This document shows positions 8,377-17,981 of a stretch of DNA of 64,000 nucleotides, piece by piece (position 1 is the first letter of the stretch; every line of letters starts with the position of its first letter). The DNA comes from Rhodoferax potami. GTDB lineage: Bacteria > Pseudomonadota > Gammaproteobacteria > Burkholderiales > Burkholderiaceae_C. The notes beneath the pieces are model-generated. The model made no database searches. It worked only from the letters and a program-made list of their open reading frames with translations, and had not been told where the DNA came from. Location: positions 930,001 through 994,000 of the forward strand of contig NZ_JAVBIJ010000001.1 of assembly GCF_032193765.1 (NCBI RefSeq), given 5' to 3'. The position numbers and the translations under genes were made by a program.

Positions 8377-9789
8377 TCAGCTGAGATAGAGCGGTAATCG
8401 TACACAAGCATCCAGTCCGGTGCAGGCGTCCCCTGAATACCGGTTGTTCAGCTGGATGGTTCCCCCCAGTGCGAGCACCATTTCCCGGGTGATCGTGAGC
8501 CCAAGGCCTGACCCCGAGTGGGTGCTTCCGGCCGCAAATGGCTGAAACAACCGCATACGCAAGGCATCACTGATGCCGGGCCCGCTGTCCGAAATTGTGA
8601 GCTGTGCCCAGTCGCCATCTCGCTGCAAACGGATCATCAAGTCGCCGCCCTGCGGTGATAGGCGCACAGCGTTGTGCAGCAGGTTACGGATGGTTTCCCG
8701 CAGCATCCATTCGTGGGCCATCACCGGACAAGGCTCGGTCACGAGTTCGAAGTCGAGGTCTTTTTCGCCCACCAAGGCCGACAGATCCAGCGCAATGGTC
8801 CGGACCGGCTCTGCCCAGTCCATAGCCGCAAAGTCTTGCTGTTGGCGCACTTGTTCCACTTTGGCCAGTGAGAGCATTTGGTTGGCCAGTTGGGTGGCCC
8901 GGTCGACCGTGGAGGCAATTTCTTTCAGGCCGTCCTGAGCGGCTATGTCGCCCCGCAGTGCCGATTGCACCTGCACCTTGAGCACCGCCAATGGGGTCCG
9001 GAGTTGGTGTGCCGCATCACGTACAAAGCGCTTCTGGTGGTCCAGCAGGTGTTGCAGCTTGTGCATCACATGGTTGGTGGCCACCGCCAGCGGCTGAATT
9101 TCCAGCGGCAATTCGCCGGCAGGCAAGGCGGTCAGGTCGTCCTCGCTGCGCTGCTCTAGCTCTTCGCTCAGCTGCCGCACCGGGCGGGTGGCACGGTCTA
9201 CCACCAGCATCACCACCGCGGTAATGACGGTGATCAGAATCAGCTGCCGCTGGAGTGTGTCCAGCAAAATTTGTCGCGCCAGGGTGTGGCGCAGCTCCAG
9301 CGTTTCTGCCACCTGCACCATGGCCATGGTGCGCTCCCGCCCACTGGCCACCGGCTGCAGCAGTACGGCTACCCGCACCGCATCGCCCCGGAAGGTGTCG
9401 TCGTAAAAATCTACCAGCGCGGCATAGGGGCCCTGCTGGGGCAGCTGACCCGTCCAGACCTTGATGTCTTGCTCGCCATCGACCCATTGGCCTTTGGCGT
9501 CAGACACCCGGTAGCTCATGCGGCTGCGGTTGTCTGCCTCAAACGCTTCAAGGGCAGAGTAGGGTACTTGCGCCCTGAGCCGAGCATCCGCACCTCGCCC
9601 TTCAATGTCCAATAGTTCGCCAATGGCTTTGGCGGAGGCGAGCAGCGTCCTGTCATAGGCCGTGTTGACCGCGGCCAGCGCCTGCTGGTAAAGGCTGTAG
9701 GTGTCTACCAATACAAACAACAAAATCGGAATCAAGATACCCAGTAACAGGCTCTTGCGTAATGAGGGCGCAGGGCGGCGGCTCGCCAT
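8377..9789 (-). CDS. tctE: Sensor histidine kinase, TctE-like
   Basis: Membrane sensor kinase predicted to control the tricarboxylate transporter genes next door. 470 residues from the ATG at 9789, one base after the tctD stop. Domains: TM1 (about 13-36), periplasmic sensor (about 37-180), TM2 (about 181-198), HAMP, the HisKA box AAHQLRTPLAV with phospho-acceptor His261, N-box LLHNAVRLSPQGG, DSGPGISD and GSGLGLTI of the ATPase domain. Its partner regulator is immediately upstream and both diverge from tctCBA, the layout known for TctDE. The ligand is inferred from the neighbours only. Confidence 0.88.
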   Translation of the reverse strand: MASRRPAPSLRKSLLLGILIPILLFVLVDTYSLYQQALAAVNTAYDRTLLASAKAIGELLDIEGRGADARLRAQVPYSALEAFEADNRSRMSYRVSDAKGQWVDGEQDIKVWTGQLPQQGPYAALVDFYDDTFRGDAVRVAVLLQPVASGRERTMAMVQVAETLELRHTLARQILLDTLQRQLILITVITAVVMLVVDRATRPVRQLSEELEQRSEDDLTALPAGELPLEIQPLAVATNHVMHKLQHLLDHQKRFVRDAAHQLRTPLAVLKVQVQSALRGDIAAQDGLKEIASTVDRATQLANQMLSLAKVEQVRQQQDFAAMDWAEPVRTIALDLSALVGEKDLDFELVTEPCPVMAHEWMLRETIRNLLHNAVRLSPQGGDLMIRLQRDGDWAQLTISDSGPGISDALRMRLFQPFAAGSTHSGSGLGLTITREMVLALGGTIQLNNRYSGDACTGLDACVRLPLYLS

Positions 9790-9790
9790 C

Positions 9791-10465
9791 TCAGTCGGCC
9801 TTGAGCAAATAGCCAAGCCCGCGCAGGGTCACCAGGCTGACCCGCATGGCGGTGAGCTTCTTGCGCAGGCGGTACACCACCACCTCGATCGCTTCAAACT
9901 GCACATCCACTTGGCCGGGAAACACCACTTCAAATAAGCGTTCTTTGCTGACCGCATGGCCCGGGCGCAACATCAGGGCCGTCATCAGGGCGAGCTCCCG
10001 AGGGGTCAAGTCCAAGACCTCGTGGCGGTGATAGATGGCGCCGCTGTTGCGGTCGAGCCGCAACTCTCCGACCAGCAGGTCGCTGCTCTGCGGTGTCGGG
10101 TTGTCGGCATTGCGGCGATGCAGGGCGCGTATGCGGGCTTCCAGCTCGTCGAGATCAAACGGCTTGGGCAGGTAATCGTCGGCACCGGCATTCAGGCCCA
10201 GCACTTTGTCGCCGACCGTTCCGCGAGCGGTCAATATCAGAACCGGCGTGCGCAGGCCGCTGCGGCGCGCCTGCTTGAGTACGTCGAGCCCGTCTACTCC
10301 CGGTAGGCTCAGGTCGAGCACCACCACATCGGGCTGGAGCGTGTTCCAGTGGGTGAGCGCTTGTGCACCATCGCTGCAGACATCGACCCGCATTTGTGCA
10401 CGTACCAGGCTGCGTTGCAGGGTGGTGAACAGGGCGGGATCGTCTTCGATCAAGAGTAAATGCAT
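9791..10465 (-). CDS. tctD: Response regulator, OmpR family, TctD-like
   Basis: DNA-binding regulator of 224 residues. The receiver domain (1-115) has acidic residues in LIEDDP, phospho-acceptor Asp51 in VVVLDLSLPG, the Thr in LILTARG and the Lys in DYLPKPF. The C-terminal winged helix (about 125-224) has LTPRELALMTALML and VVYRLRKKL. Likely activates tctCBA, whose start lies 106 bases away on the other strand, in response to TctE. Confidence 0.9.
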   Translation of the reverse strand: MHLLLIEDDPALFTTLQRSLVRAQMRVDVCSDGAQALTHWNTLQPDVVVLDLSLPGVDGLDVLKQARRSGLRTPVLILTARGTVGDKVLGLNAGADDYLPKPFDLDELEARIRALHRRNADNPTPQSSDLLVGELRLDRNSGAIYHRHEVLDLTPRELALMTALMLRPGHAVSKERLFEVVFPGQVDVQFEAIEVVVYRLRKKLTAMRVSLVTLRGLGYLLKAD

Positions 10466-10491
10466 GGCCAGAGCAGGGTGCGAATTACGGG

Positions 10492-10524
10492 TTTCCCCTA
10501 GGGAATTTGGACAGCCGTTTGACA
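10492..10524. promoter_or_regulatory. Putative TctD-binding region between tctD and tctC
   Basis: The 106-base gap between the divergent tctD and tctC contains the near-perfect dyad TTCCCCTAGGGAA (10493-10505) and a tandem GACAGCC repeat (about 10510-10527), part of which reads TTGACA (10519-10524) like a -35 box for tctC. No clear -10 is seen. Assignment to TctD is inference from position. Confidence 0.35.
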
Positions 10525-10571
10525 GCCACGGCCCGCATCATAGGCCCTACCAATAACCACAGGAGACTTCC

Positions 10572-11531
10572 ATGCGTCGCGATACTTTCCTCAAATCCAT
10601 GGCCGTGATGGCTGCTGCCGGTGCTCTGCCTTTGTCGGCACGTGCAGCCACCAATCTGAAAATGATGCTCCCCGCCAACCCCGGCGGCGGTTGGGACGGC
10701 ACAGGCCGCGCCTTGGGCAAAGCACTGATCGACGCCAAGCTGGTGGATACTGTGCAATATGAAAACAAGGGTGGCGCGGCCGGTGTGATCGGACTGGCCC
10801 AGTTTGTGAACTCCGCCAAGGGCGATCCCAACGCCATGATGGTGATGGGTGCGGTGATGCTGGGTGGGATCATCACCAGCAAGCCTGCTGTTGGCCTGGA
10901 CAAGGTAACACCGATCGCCCGTATTACCAGCGAATACAACGTGTTCGTGGTGCCGGCCGACTCCCCGCTCAAGACCATGAAAGACGTAGTCACCCAGATG
11001 CAAAAAGACCCCGGCAGTGTCAAGTGGGGCGGCGGTTCGCGTGGATCCACTGAGCACATTTGTGCCTCCATGCTGGCGACCAAGGTCAACGTAGACCCCA
11101 AAAAGGTCAACTACGTTGCGTTCCGTGGCGGCGGCGAAGCTACTGCGGCGATTTTGGGCGGTAACGTGACGATTGGCGGCAGCGGTTACAGCGAGTTCGC
11201 TGAGTACATTGCCGCGGGCAAGATGCGCGCCATCGGGGTGACTTCCGAGAAGCGCCTGCCCGGCATCAATGTGCCGACCATGCGCGAGCAAGGCTATGAC
11301 GTGGTGTTGGGCAACTGGCGCGGTGTGTATGGCGCGCCTGGCATCACCGCAGAGCAGCGTGCTGCACTGACCGACCTGATCGTGAAAGTCACCAAGACCA
11401 AGGGCTGGGCTGACGCGCTGGAGAAAAACCAGTGGACCCCTGCGGTGTTGACCGGCAAAGCGTTTGACGAATTTGTGGACAACGAGTTTTCCAGCCTGCG
11501 CGGCGTGATGCACCTCTCCGGAATGCTGTGA
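10572..11531 (+). CDS. tctC: Tripartite tricarboxylate transporter substrate-binding protein
   Basis: Periplasmic solute receptor (Bug/TctC family) that delivers citrate-like carboxylates to TctAB. 319 residues with a Sec signal peptide (cleavage near LSARA/A, residue 26) and the family loops MLPANPGGGWDGTGRA and YENKGGAAGVIGLAQF near the N-terminus, then a two-lobed binding fold. An AGGAG ribosome site precedes it. It overlaps tctB by one base. The actual substrate in this organism is unknown; Bug-family receptors vary widely. Confidence 0.92.
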   Translation: MRRDTFLKSMAVMAAAGALPLSARAATNLKMMLPANPGGGWDGTGRALGKALIDAKLVDTVQYENKGGAAGVIGLAQFVNSAKGDPNAMMVMGAVMLGGIITSKPAVGLDKVTPIARITSEYNVFVVPADSPLKTMKDVVTQMQKDPGSVKWGGGSRGSTEHICASMLATKVNVDPKKVNYVAFRGGGEATAAILGGNVTIGGSGYSEFAEYIAAGKMRAIGVTSEKRLPGINVPTMREQGYDVVLGNWRGVYGAPGITAEQRAALTDLIVKVTKTKGWADALEKNQWTPAVLTGKAFDEFVDNEFSSLRGVMHLSGML

Positions 11532-12040
11532 TGAGCCAGGTCGTGAAAGCGCGGCAAGAAGCCGCCGTAGCAGTGGGCGTGCTGCTCCTGGCCCTCGGGC
11601 TCGGTGCTGGCGCATGGGTCATTCCCTCAGAAGCGGGTTACGCCGGTATCGGCCCTGACTTTCTTCCGTGGGTGGTATCCGTGGCTTTGCTGCTGTGCAG
11701 TGGTTTCTTGCTGTGGGAAGTCCGTAAGGGCGGCTTTCTCGACATGGAAGATGACGAAGACAGCGAGCCCGCCTTCTGGCCCGGATTTATCTGGATGTCG
11801 GTGGGCTTGCTGGTGAATGCAGCGTTGATCACCACCATAGGGTTCATCTTTAGTTGCGCCCTGTGTTTTGTGTTGGCATCGCGGGGTGCGCGCTTGGCCC
11901 AAGGACAGGTCTTGGGCGGCGCCCGTACCTGGATCACGGATATCGTGGTCGGTCTGCTGATCTCGGCACCCGTGTACTGGATGTTTACCAAGTTTCTGGC
12001 CATCAGCTTGCCAGGTTTGACGCAAAGCGGATGGTTGTAA
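11531..12040 (+). CDS. tctB: Tripartite tricarboxylate transporter small membrane subunit TctB
   Basis: Small integral membrane subunit, 169 residues, four predicted helices (about 10-30, 38-60, 78-105, 125-155) with an acidic loop between the second and third. The start is the ATG sharing one base with the tctC stop (TGATG); the tctA ATG likewise overlaps its own stop (TAATG), so the three genes are coupled. Confidence 0.88.
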   Translation: MSQVVKARQEAAVAVGVLLLALGLGAGAWVIPSEAGYAGIGPDFLPWVVSVALLLCSGFLLWEVRKGGFLDMEDDEDSEPAFWPGFIWMSVGLLVNAALITTIGFIFSCALCFVLASRGARLAQGQVLGGARTWITDIVVGLLISAPVYWMFTKFLAISLPGLTQSGWL

Positions 12041-13551
12041 TGGAAATCTGGAATCAACTTCTTCAAGGGTTTGCGACGGCGGGTACCCCCGTCAACCTGT
12101 TGTGGGCATTTGTGGGGTGTGCGCTGGGCACAGCCGTTGGCGTGTTGCCCGGCATCGGGCCTGCTACCGCGGTGGCGATGTTGCTGCCTATTACCACCCA
12201 AGTGGAGGCCACTGCCTCCATGATCTTTTTTGCCGGCATTTACTACGGCGCGATGTATGGTGGCTCCACCACATCCATTTTGCTCAACACGCCGGGTGAG
12301 ACCTCCAGTATGGTGACCGCCATGGAGGGCAACAAGATGGCCAAGAGCGGCCGTGCGGGTGCTGCGCTGGCAACAGCAGCTATCGGCTCGTTTGTGGCTG
12401 GCAGTATCGCCACGGTGGTCGTGACCCTGTTTGCGCCGCTGGTGGCGGAATACGCCGTCAAGCTCGGCCCGCCAGAATATTTTTGCTTGATGCTATTGGC
12501 GTTCACCACCGTCAGTGCGGTGTTGGGGCAGAGCACATTGCGCGGTTTGACCGCGCTGTTTGTGGGCTTAGCCATTGGCTTGATTGGCATGGACCAGATC
12601 ACCGGCCAAACCCGCTACACCGGCAACATGCCCGAGCTGCTGGACGGTATTGAAATTGTGTTGGTAGCGGTTGGTTTGTTTGCGGTGGCTGAGGCCCTGC
12701 ACTTTGTACTCTTTGAGGGCAAGGTGGTTGAGACCGAAAACAAGCTCAGCCGCGTCACCATGACCGCGCGGGATTGGAAGCGTTCGATCCCCGCCTGGAT
12801 CCGTGGCGCTGCAATTGGTGCGCCTTTTGGTTGCATTCCTGCCGGCGGCACAGAGATTCCTACTTTCTTGAGTTACGCCACAGAAAAGAAACTCGCCAAA
12901 GGCGACGACCTGGCGGAGTTCGGTACCAAAGGTGCCATCGAAGGGGTGGCCGGCCCCGAAGCCGCCAATAACGCGACGGTGACCACTGCCTTGATTCCGT
13001 TGCTCACGCTGGGCATTCCCGTGTCCAACACGACGGCCGTGTTGTTGGGCGCTTTCCAGAACTACGGTATCCAACCCGGGCCACAACTGTTCACCACCTC
13101 GTCTGCGCTGGTGTGGGCGTTGATCGCCTCGCTTTTCATTGGCAACGTCATGTTGCTGGTGCTGAATTTGCCGATGGTGGGTTTGTGGGTCAAGCTGCTG
13201 AAGGTGCCCAAGGCCCAGCTGTACGCCGGTATTCTGATTTTTGCCACCGTGGGCACTTACGGTATGCGCCAGAGCGCCTTTGACCTAGTGCTGCTTTACG
13301 TGGTGGGGGTCATGGGCTTGGTGATGCGCCGGTTCAATATCCCGACGGCACCGGTGATTGTGGGCATGATCCTCGGGCCTTTGGCAGAGGCACAGCTGCG
13401 CAATGCCATGTCCATTGGTGAAGGCAGTGCCATGATCTTCCTTCAGCGCCCCATGTCGGTGACATTGCTGGTGGTGGTGCTGAGTGTGTTGGTCTTGCCA
13501 CGGGTGCTCAAGCACTTTCAAGGCAAGGCGCAGCGCTTGGCTTCGGCATAA
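12040..13551 (+). CDS. tctA: Tripartite tricarboxylate transporter permease TctA
   Basis: Large permease subunit, 503 residues, about 12 transmembrane helices. Family motifs seen are [17 protein letters not shown] and [20 protein letters not shown] near the N-terminus and the repeated half-motif [15 protein letters not shown] later. The ATG at 12040 overlaps the tctB stop by one base; longer upstream starts would read inside tctB and are rejected. Ends just before a GCTAT repeat copy and a strong terminator. Confidence 0.93.
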   Translation: MEIWNQLLQGFATAGTPVNLLWAFVGCALGTAVGVLPGIGPATAVAMLLPITTQVEATASMIFFAGIYYGAMYGGSTTSILLNTPGETSSMVTAMEGNKMAKSGRAGAALATAAIGSFVAGSIATVVVTLFAPLVAEYAVKLGPPEYFCLMLLAFTTVSAVLGQSTLRGLTALFVGLAIGLIGMDQITGQTRYTGNMPELLDGIEIVLVAVGLFAVAEALHFVLFEGKVVETENKLSRVTMTARDWKRSIPAWIRGAAIGAPFGCIPAGGTEIPTFLSYATEKKLAKGDDLAEFGTKGAIEGVAGPEAANNATVTTALIPLLTLGIPVSNTTAVLLGAFQNYGIQPGPQLFTTSSALVWALIASLFIGNVMLLVLNLPMVGLWVKLLKVPKAQLYAGILIFATVGTYGMRQSAFDLVLLYVVGVMGLVMRRFNIPTAPVIVGMILGPLAEAQLRNAMSIGEGSAMIFLQRPMSVTLLVVVLSVLVLPRVLKHFQGKAQRLASA

Positions 13552-13604
13552 AAAAGGGTGCTAGCCCCCATTTAGTCTGCGGGTGTAGCTATACCTTTAG
13601 TAGC
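13550..13604 (+). repeat. GCTAT-family repeat copy downstream of tctA
   Basis: About 55 bases with the same order of elements as the dnaE/tolA hairpin: A-run, GGTGCTAGC, then TGCGGGTGTAGCTATAC and a trailing TAG. The arms are more decayed. Sits between the tctA stop and the tctA terminator. Confidence 0.55.
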
Positions 13605-13634
13605 AAAAAAGGGGCGCTTCGGCGCCCCTTTTTT
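13605..13634 (+). terminator. Rho-independent terminator after tctCBA
   Basis: Perfect stem GGGGCGC/GCGCCCC (13611-13617 with 13622-13628) closed by a TTCG tetraloop and flanked by six A before and six T after, so it could work on both strands. Confidence 0.92.
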
Positions 13635-13660
13635 GTTGCGGCGGATGCTAATCTTCTCGT

Positions 13661-14428
13661 ATGGCTAATTCAGTGATTTCATGGGTGCTGCGGCAGGGAT
13701 TAGGCGTGGGTCTGCTAAGCCTCGGGGTGCTCACATCGGTGCGGGCGGACACTGCGTTGGTGGCCGTGGCCGCCAATTTTTCCGGAACGGCGCAAACCAT
13801 TGCCAGCGACTTCAAGCGGGTGAGCGGGCACACTGTGACCCTGGTGCCAGGTGCCACCGGCAAGCTATACGCCCAGATCAAGAACGGTGCGCCGTACCAA
13901 GTGCTTTTATCCGCCGACGACGAGACACCCTCGCGCCTGGTGCAGGAGGGTGCGGCAGTAGCGGCGAGCCAATTCACCTATGCCACCGGCCGATTGGTTT
14001 TATGGAGTCCGCAGCCCGGTGTTGTGGATGCGCAGGGCGCGGTGCTGGGCGCTGCTGGTTTGCGGGTGGCCATGGCCGATCCCAAAACTGCGCCCTATGG
14101 CGCTGCCGCCATGCAGGTGATCCAGCAGCGGGGTGTGTGGCAAGGCCTGCAAGGACGGCTGATTCAGGGTGAAAGCATCGCCCAGACCTATCAATTTGTC
14201 GCAAGTGGTAACGCGCCCGTGGGGTTTGTCGCGCTGTCTCAAGTGATGCGGGATGGGCGTTTGGTGGATGGCTCCGCGTGGCAGGTGCCCGCCCACTTGC
14301 ACCAGGCTTTGCGGCAGGATGCGGTGCTTCTCAATCCCGGGCAAGGCCAAGTAGCGGCCCTGGCTTTTTTGGCCTATCTGCGCACTGAGCCTGCCCGCCG
14401 GGTGATGCGCGCGGTGGGCTATGAGTAG
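13661..14428 (+). CDS. modA: Molybdate ABC transporter substrate-binding protein
   Basis: Periplasmic receptor for molybdate/tungstate. 255 residues with a signal peptide ending near VRA/D (residue 30). The mature start [18 protein letters not shown] and [27 protein letters not shown] match ModA, including the oxyanion-binding serines. It overlaps modB by eight bases. No ModE gene and no clear Mo-box is visible upstream. Confidence 0.92.
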   Translation: MANSVISWVLRQGLGVGLLSLGVLTSVRADTALVAVAANFSGTAQTIASDFKRVSGHTVTLVPGATGKLYAQIKNGAPYQVLLSADDETPSRLVQEGAAVAASQFTYATGRLVLWSPQPGVVDAQGAVLGAAGLRVAMADPKTAPYGAAAMQVIQQRGVWQGLQGRLIQGESIAQTYQFVASGNAPVGFVALSQVMRDGRLVDGSAWQVPAHLHQALRQDAVLLNPGQGQVAALAFLAYLRTEPARRVMRAVGYE

Positions 14429-15131
14429 CAGCTTGTCCGTGGCTGCGTTTCCGCTGTCTTCGGACGATTTTTCGGCCATCCGGCTCACTTTGGAGTTGGC
14501 CAGTGTCACCACGCTTGTGTTGCTGTGTTTGGCTACCCCGTTGGCCTGGTGGCTGGCCCGGTCCGGCTCTTGGTGGAGTCGCGCTGTGGGTGCCCTGGTG
14601 GCCATGCCTTTGGTGTTGCCACCGACGGTATTGGGTTTTTACCTGTTGGTGAGCTTGGGGCCACAGGGGTGGGGCGGTCAGTTCACCCAGTGGTTGGGTA
14701 TCGGTTTGCTGCCATTCACTTTTGCGGGACTGGTGCTGGGCTCGGTGATTTACTCCCTGCCGTTTGCGGTGCAGCCATTGCAGAATGCGTTTGAAAGCTT
14801 GGGGCCGCGCCCTCTGGAGGTCGCCGCCACACTGCGGGCCTCTCCTTGGGATACCTTCTGGCATGTGGTCCTGCCGCTGTGCCGCCCCGGTGTGGTGAGT
14901 GCTGCTGTGCTGAGCTTTGCCCACACGGTCGGCGAGTTTGGTGTGGTGCTGATGCTGGGGGGCAATATCCCCGAGAGCACCCGGGTGGTGTCCACCCAAA
15001 TCTATGGCCATGTGGAGGCACTTGAATACACCCAGGCGCACTGGTTGTCGGGTGGCATGGTGCTGTTTTCTTTTGTGGTGTTGCTAGCGCTGGGGTGGCT
15101 CAACCCGAGTGGCAGCCGTTTGCGGACTTGA
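14421..15131 (+). CDS. modB: Molybdate ABC transporter permease
   Basis: Inner-membrane permease of the molybdate importer, 236 residues with about five or six helices. The cytoplasmic EAA loop that contacts the ATPase is visible in [20 protein letters not shown] (about residues 133-152). [14 protein letters not shown] is typical of ModB. Lies between modA and modC. Confidence 0.92.
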   Translation: MSSSLSVAAFPLSSDDFSAIRLTLELASVTTLVLLCLATPLAWWLARSGSWWSRAVGALVAMPLVLPPTVLGFYLLVSLGPQGWGGQFTQWLGIGLLPFTFAGLVLGSVIYSLPFAVQPLQNAFESLGPRPLEVAATLRASPWDTFWHVVLPLCRPGVVSAAVLSFAHTVGEFGVVLMLGGNIPESTRVVSTQIYGHVEALEYTQAHWLSGGMVLFSFVVLLALGWLNPSGSRLRT

Positions 15132-15136
15132 GCGCC

Positions 15137-16222
15137 ATGGTCAACCGCATCCAATTGAATGTCTCCAAACCCGGCTTCAGCCTGGTGGTGGATATGGAGC
15201 TGCCGTCAAAGGGCATCACGGTTTTGTATGGGCCGTCGGGCTCAGGCAAAACGACAGTTCTGAGGTGCATCGCTGGTCTCGAGCGCTCGCCGCAAGCGCT
15301 GGTGCAGGTGGGCGGGCATACCTGGCAAGACGAGTCCGCAGGTGTTTTTTTGCCGACCTACCGGCGCTCCCAGGGTTATGTGTTTCAAGAGGCCAGCCTC
15401 TTCGCCCATTTGGACGTGGCGGGTAACTTGGAGTTCGCCCGTCGGCGCGCTACGCCCAGAGTGGATGGCAGCCCCTTGCTGACGCTTGAGTTCGCGATTC
15501 AGACCTTGGGCTTGTCCAAGCTTTTACACCGGCGGACGACCGACCTCTCCGGTGGCGAGCGACAGCGTGTGGCGATCGCACGGGCGCTGGCAACCAACCC
15601 GCAGATTTTGCTTTTGGACGAGCCCCTTGCGTCTCTGGACGAGGCCCGCCGGCGCGAGGTTTTGCCGTGGCTGGAGCAACTCGGCAGCGAGCTCCAAATT
15701 CCGATGGTGTATGTGTCGCACGCGACCGAGGAGGTCACCCGTCTGGCCGACACCTTGGTGGTTCTGGAGCAAGGGCGTGTCATGGCCATAGGCCCAGTAG
15801 ATACCGTGCTGTCTCAGGTGGAGCCTGTGATCCGCCTCGGTGGAGAGACGGCGAGCTTGGTGACGGGGCGTGTGATATCCCACGACCCACAGTGGCATTT
15901 GAGCGAAATTGCGTTTGATGGCGGCACCTTCTGGGTGCCTGATGCCAAGCTGCAAACTGGGCAGCTGGTGCGTTTGCGGGTGCTGGCTCGCGATGTCAGC
16001 ATTGCAACCCAAGCCCCATCGGGAAGCAGCATTCAAAACACCGTGGCGTGCACCGTGGCGCAAATTCTGCCGGACCAGCAACCCGCCCAGGCCCTGGTGC
16101 GCTTGGATGTGAGCGGTACAGCGCTTTGGGCCCGCCTGACACGGCGCGCAGTGCAACAGCTGCAACTCCAGCCGGGCATGCACGTCTGGGCGCAAGTGAA
16201 AGCCATGGCGCTCACGCAGTAA
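15137..16222 (+). CDS. modC: Molybdenum ABC transporter ATP-binding protein
   Basis: ATPase subunit, 361 residues from the ATG at 15137, five bases after modB; the longer open frame would start inside modB. Walker A GPSGSGKTT (about 32-40), Q-loop, signature LSGGERQRVAIARAL, Walker B LLLDEPLASLD and the switch His in YVSHAT. A C-terminal TOBE/MOP-like domain (about 285-361) is expected to bind oxyanion. Confidence 0.93.
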   Translation: MVNRIQLNVSKPGFSLVVDMELPSKGITVLYGPSGSGKTTVLRCIAGLERSPQALVQVGGHTWQDESAGVFLPTYRRSQGYVFQEASLFAHLDVAGNLEFARRRATPRVDGSPLLTLEFAIQTLGLSKLLHRRTTDLSGGERQRVAIARALATNPQILLLDEPLASLDEARRREVLPWLEQLGSELQIPMVYVSHATEEVTRLADTLVVLEQGRVMAIGPVDTVLSQVEPVIRLGGETASLVTGRVISHDPQWHLSEIAFDGGTFWVPDAKLQTGQLVRLRVLARDVSIATQAPSGSSIQNTVACTVAQILPDQQPAQALVRLDVSGTALWARLTRRAVQQLQLQPGMHVWAQVKAMALTQ

Positions 16223-16232
16223 CGCAAACGGG

Positions 16233-16267
16233 TTGCAAATACTTGCAAATTTCACCCGTTCGGGTGA
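16233..16267. promoter_or_regulatory. Direct repeat and dyad between modC and the GGDEF gene
   Basis: Two copies of TTGCAAAT (16233-16240, 16243-16250) are followed by the dyad TCACCCGTTCGGGTGA (16252-16267, seven-base arms). They lie 56-90 bases before the GGDEF gene ATG and could be operator sites or a weak modC terminator. No T-run follows the dyad. Confidence 0.35.
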
Positions 16268-16322
16268 TGACAGCGCCGGTGCGTCCGCCTAACCTGTGGG
16301 GTTGATTACTTGTCTCTCCCCC

Positions 16323-17960
16323 ATGCCCGACGCGCCGCTTTTGTCCTCTGAGCCGACCCACGTCACCCTGCTTTTCCAAGCACAGGCTGCCTTGACGCGC
16401 GGCGACGTGGACTTCAGCCAGACGCTTTCCAAAAGCGCACTGCTGCACGCCCAGCGGCAGAACGACGCCGCGGGCCAGGCCCGCGCCCTTTTGTACCTTG
16501 CGCAGGGAGACCGTCAGCTCTCGCACCTGCGCCGTGCCCGTGAGACGGCGGAGCGCGCCGCCCAGATGTTCCAAACCCACGGGGACGCCGCTGGCGAGGC
16601 TGAGGCCCTGACCACTTTAGCCAATGTGCTGAGCCTGATGGGCCACAGCGCTGATGGCTTGGAGGCCGCCATGCTGGCCTTGAAGCTCAGCCAGTCCAGC
16701 CCAGCCAGCCATCCGCTTGCAGAAGCTATGGCCTGCAACTACCTCGGCGTTGCCTATGCCTGCAGCCAGAGTTTTGACAATGCGGCCGATTTGCTGGAGC
16801 GCTCGGTCCGGATGTTTGAAGCCCAGGGCCTGTGGGCTGAATCCTGCTTGCCGCGCTACCACCAGCGGTATGCCGAAATGCACCGCTGTTTTCTGGACCG
16901 GTATTACCACGGCACTTTTTTGTCGCTGGACCGGTTGACGCAGATTGCCGCGCTGCCCGAACAAGTCACCTCGCAACCCGGGAGTGTGCGTTCCTTGCTG
17001 TGCCCCTATCGCAAAACCCGCGCGCTGCTGGACCTGACACATGCATTTGAGCTGTGCTGGCAGGGCGATCTGGACGAGGCCAGCCGCCGGGCTGACACGA
17101 TTTCGGCCAGCGTGGCCAAGGGCATGCGCCAACCGGCGGTGATCTTGCTTGAGATGTGGCTGAGGACCGAAATTGCATGGGCCGCCGAGGATTGGATGTC
17201 GGCCGAGGCCCATGCCCAGCGCTTGCTGCAATCTGCGGCGCGGGCTGAAAACGAGCACCTGCGGGCCACTGCGTATTTGCTGTTGATTCAGATCTACTCT
17301 GCCCAGGGCAAAGACCTCCAGGCACAAGCGCAGCAACGGCTCTGGAAAATGCAGGAAATGCACCTTCGCAAAGAGGCCTTGCACAGCCGCGAAGAGCGTG
17401 TGGAATGGCAAATGCGGGTGCGGGCAGACCGCCAAGCCAGCCGCCACTTGGAAGAAAAAACGCGCCATTTGGAGCGGCTGGCCATGCAAGATGCCCTGAC
17501 TGGCCTGTACAACCGCCGGTATTTAGAGCAAATCGTGCCGGCTTTGCTCAGCGATGCCACTGAGCGCCAGCGTGCCCCAGCCTTGGTGTTTGTCGATATC
17601 GACCACTTCAAGCAAATCAACGATCGCTTTTCCCATTTGGTAGGTGACGAAGTGCTCAGGACCGTGGGGCGGATTCTGGGTGGCTTTGTGCGGGAAGGCG
17701 ATGTGTCCGTCCGGCTCGGGGGCGATGAGTTCGTGGTCCTCTTCAGCCACGTGGAGGCGCAGAGCACCACCTCGGTGGTCGCGCGTATCCACAAAGCGGT
17801 GAACGAATTTGACTGGCACAGTGTGCACCCGGGGCTGAGCGTCTCAGCCAGCGCTGGGCTTGCACTGGCCGATAGCCAAGACACCCTTGCCAGTTGGCTC
17901 CACCGCTGCGATCTGCAGATGTATGTGGAGAAAGACTCGCGCTACCAAGACCTCGCTTGA
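16323..17960 (+). CDS. TPR-containing diguanylate cyclase (GGDEF)
   Basis: Predicted to make c-di-GMP from two GTP. 545 residues from the ATG at 16323; a GTG 27 bases earlier is possible. The N-terminal 350 residues are helical with TPR-like repeats (ALLYLAQGDRQLSHLRRA, AEALTTLANVLSLMG, CNYLGVAYACSQSFDNA). A coiled segment leads into the GGDEF domain (about 380-545): DALTGLYNRRYLE, FVDIDHFKQIND and an intact RLGGDEFVVLF. The inhibitory I-site RxxD is present as REGD five residues before GGDEF. No signal peptide or membrane helix, so cytoplasmic. Monocistronic by position. Confidence 0.9.
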   Translation: MPDAPLLSSEPTHVTLLFQAQAALTRGDVDFSQTLSKSALLHAQRQNDAAGQARALLYLAQGDRQLSHLRRARETAERAAQMFQTHGDAAGEAEALTTLANVLSLMGHSADGLEAAMLALKLSQSSPASHPLAEAMACNYLGVAYACSQSFDNAADLLERSVRMFEAQGLWAESCLPRYHQRYAEMHRCFLDRYYHGTFLSLDRLTQIAALPEQVTSQPGSVRSLLCPYRKTRALLDLTHAFELCWQGDLDEASRRADTISASVAKGMRQPAVILLEMWLRTEIAWAAEDWMSAEAHAQRLLQSAARAENEHLRATAYLLLIQIYSAQGKDLQAQAQQRLWKMQEMHLRKEALHSREERVEWQMRVRADRQASRHLEEKTRHLERLAMQDALTGLYNRRYLEQIVPALLSDATERQRAPALVFVDIDHFKQINDRFSHLVGDEVLRTVGRILGGFVREGDVSVRLGGDEFVVLFSHVEAQSTTSVVARIHKAVNEFDWHSVHPGLSVSASAGLALADSQDTLASWLHRCDLQMYVEKDSRYQDLA

Positions 17961-17981
17961 GGTGCGGCAGCGCGCGTTGAT

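Noticed and set aside
12361..12400. Further GCTAT-repeat copy in tctA
   Set aside because: GCAGCTATCGG is present but the TGCGS word is not at five bases, and the protein stretch is a conserved membrane segment.
13635..13660. ModE box before modA
   Set aside because: The short gap between the tctA terminator and modA does not show the expected palindromic Mo-box.
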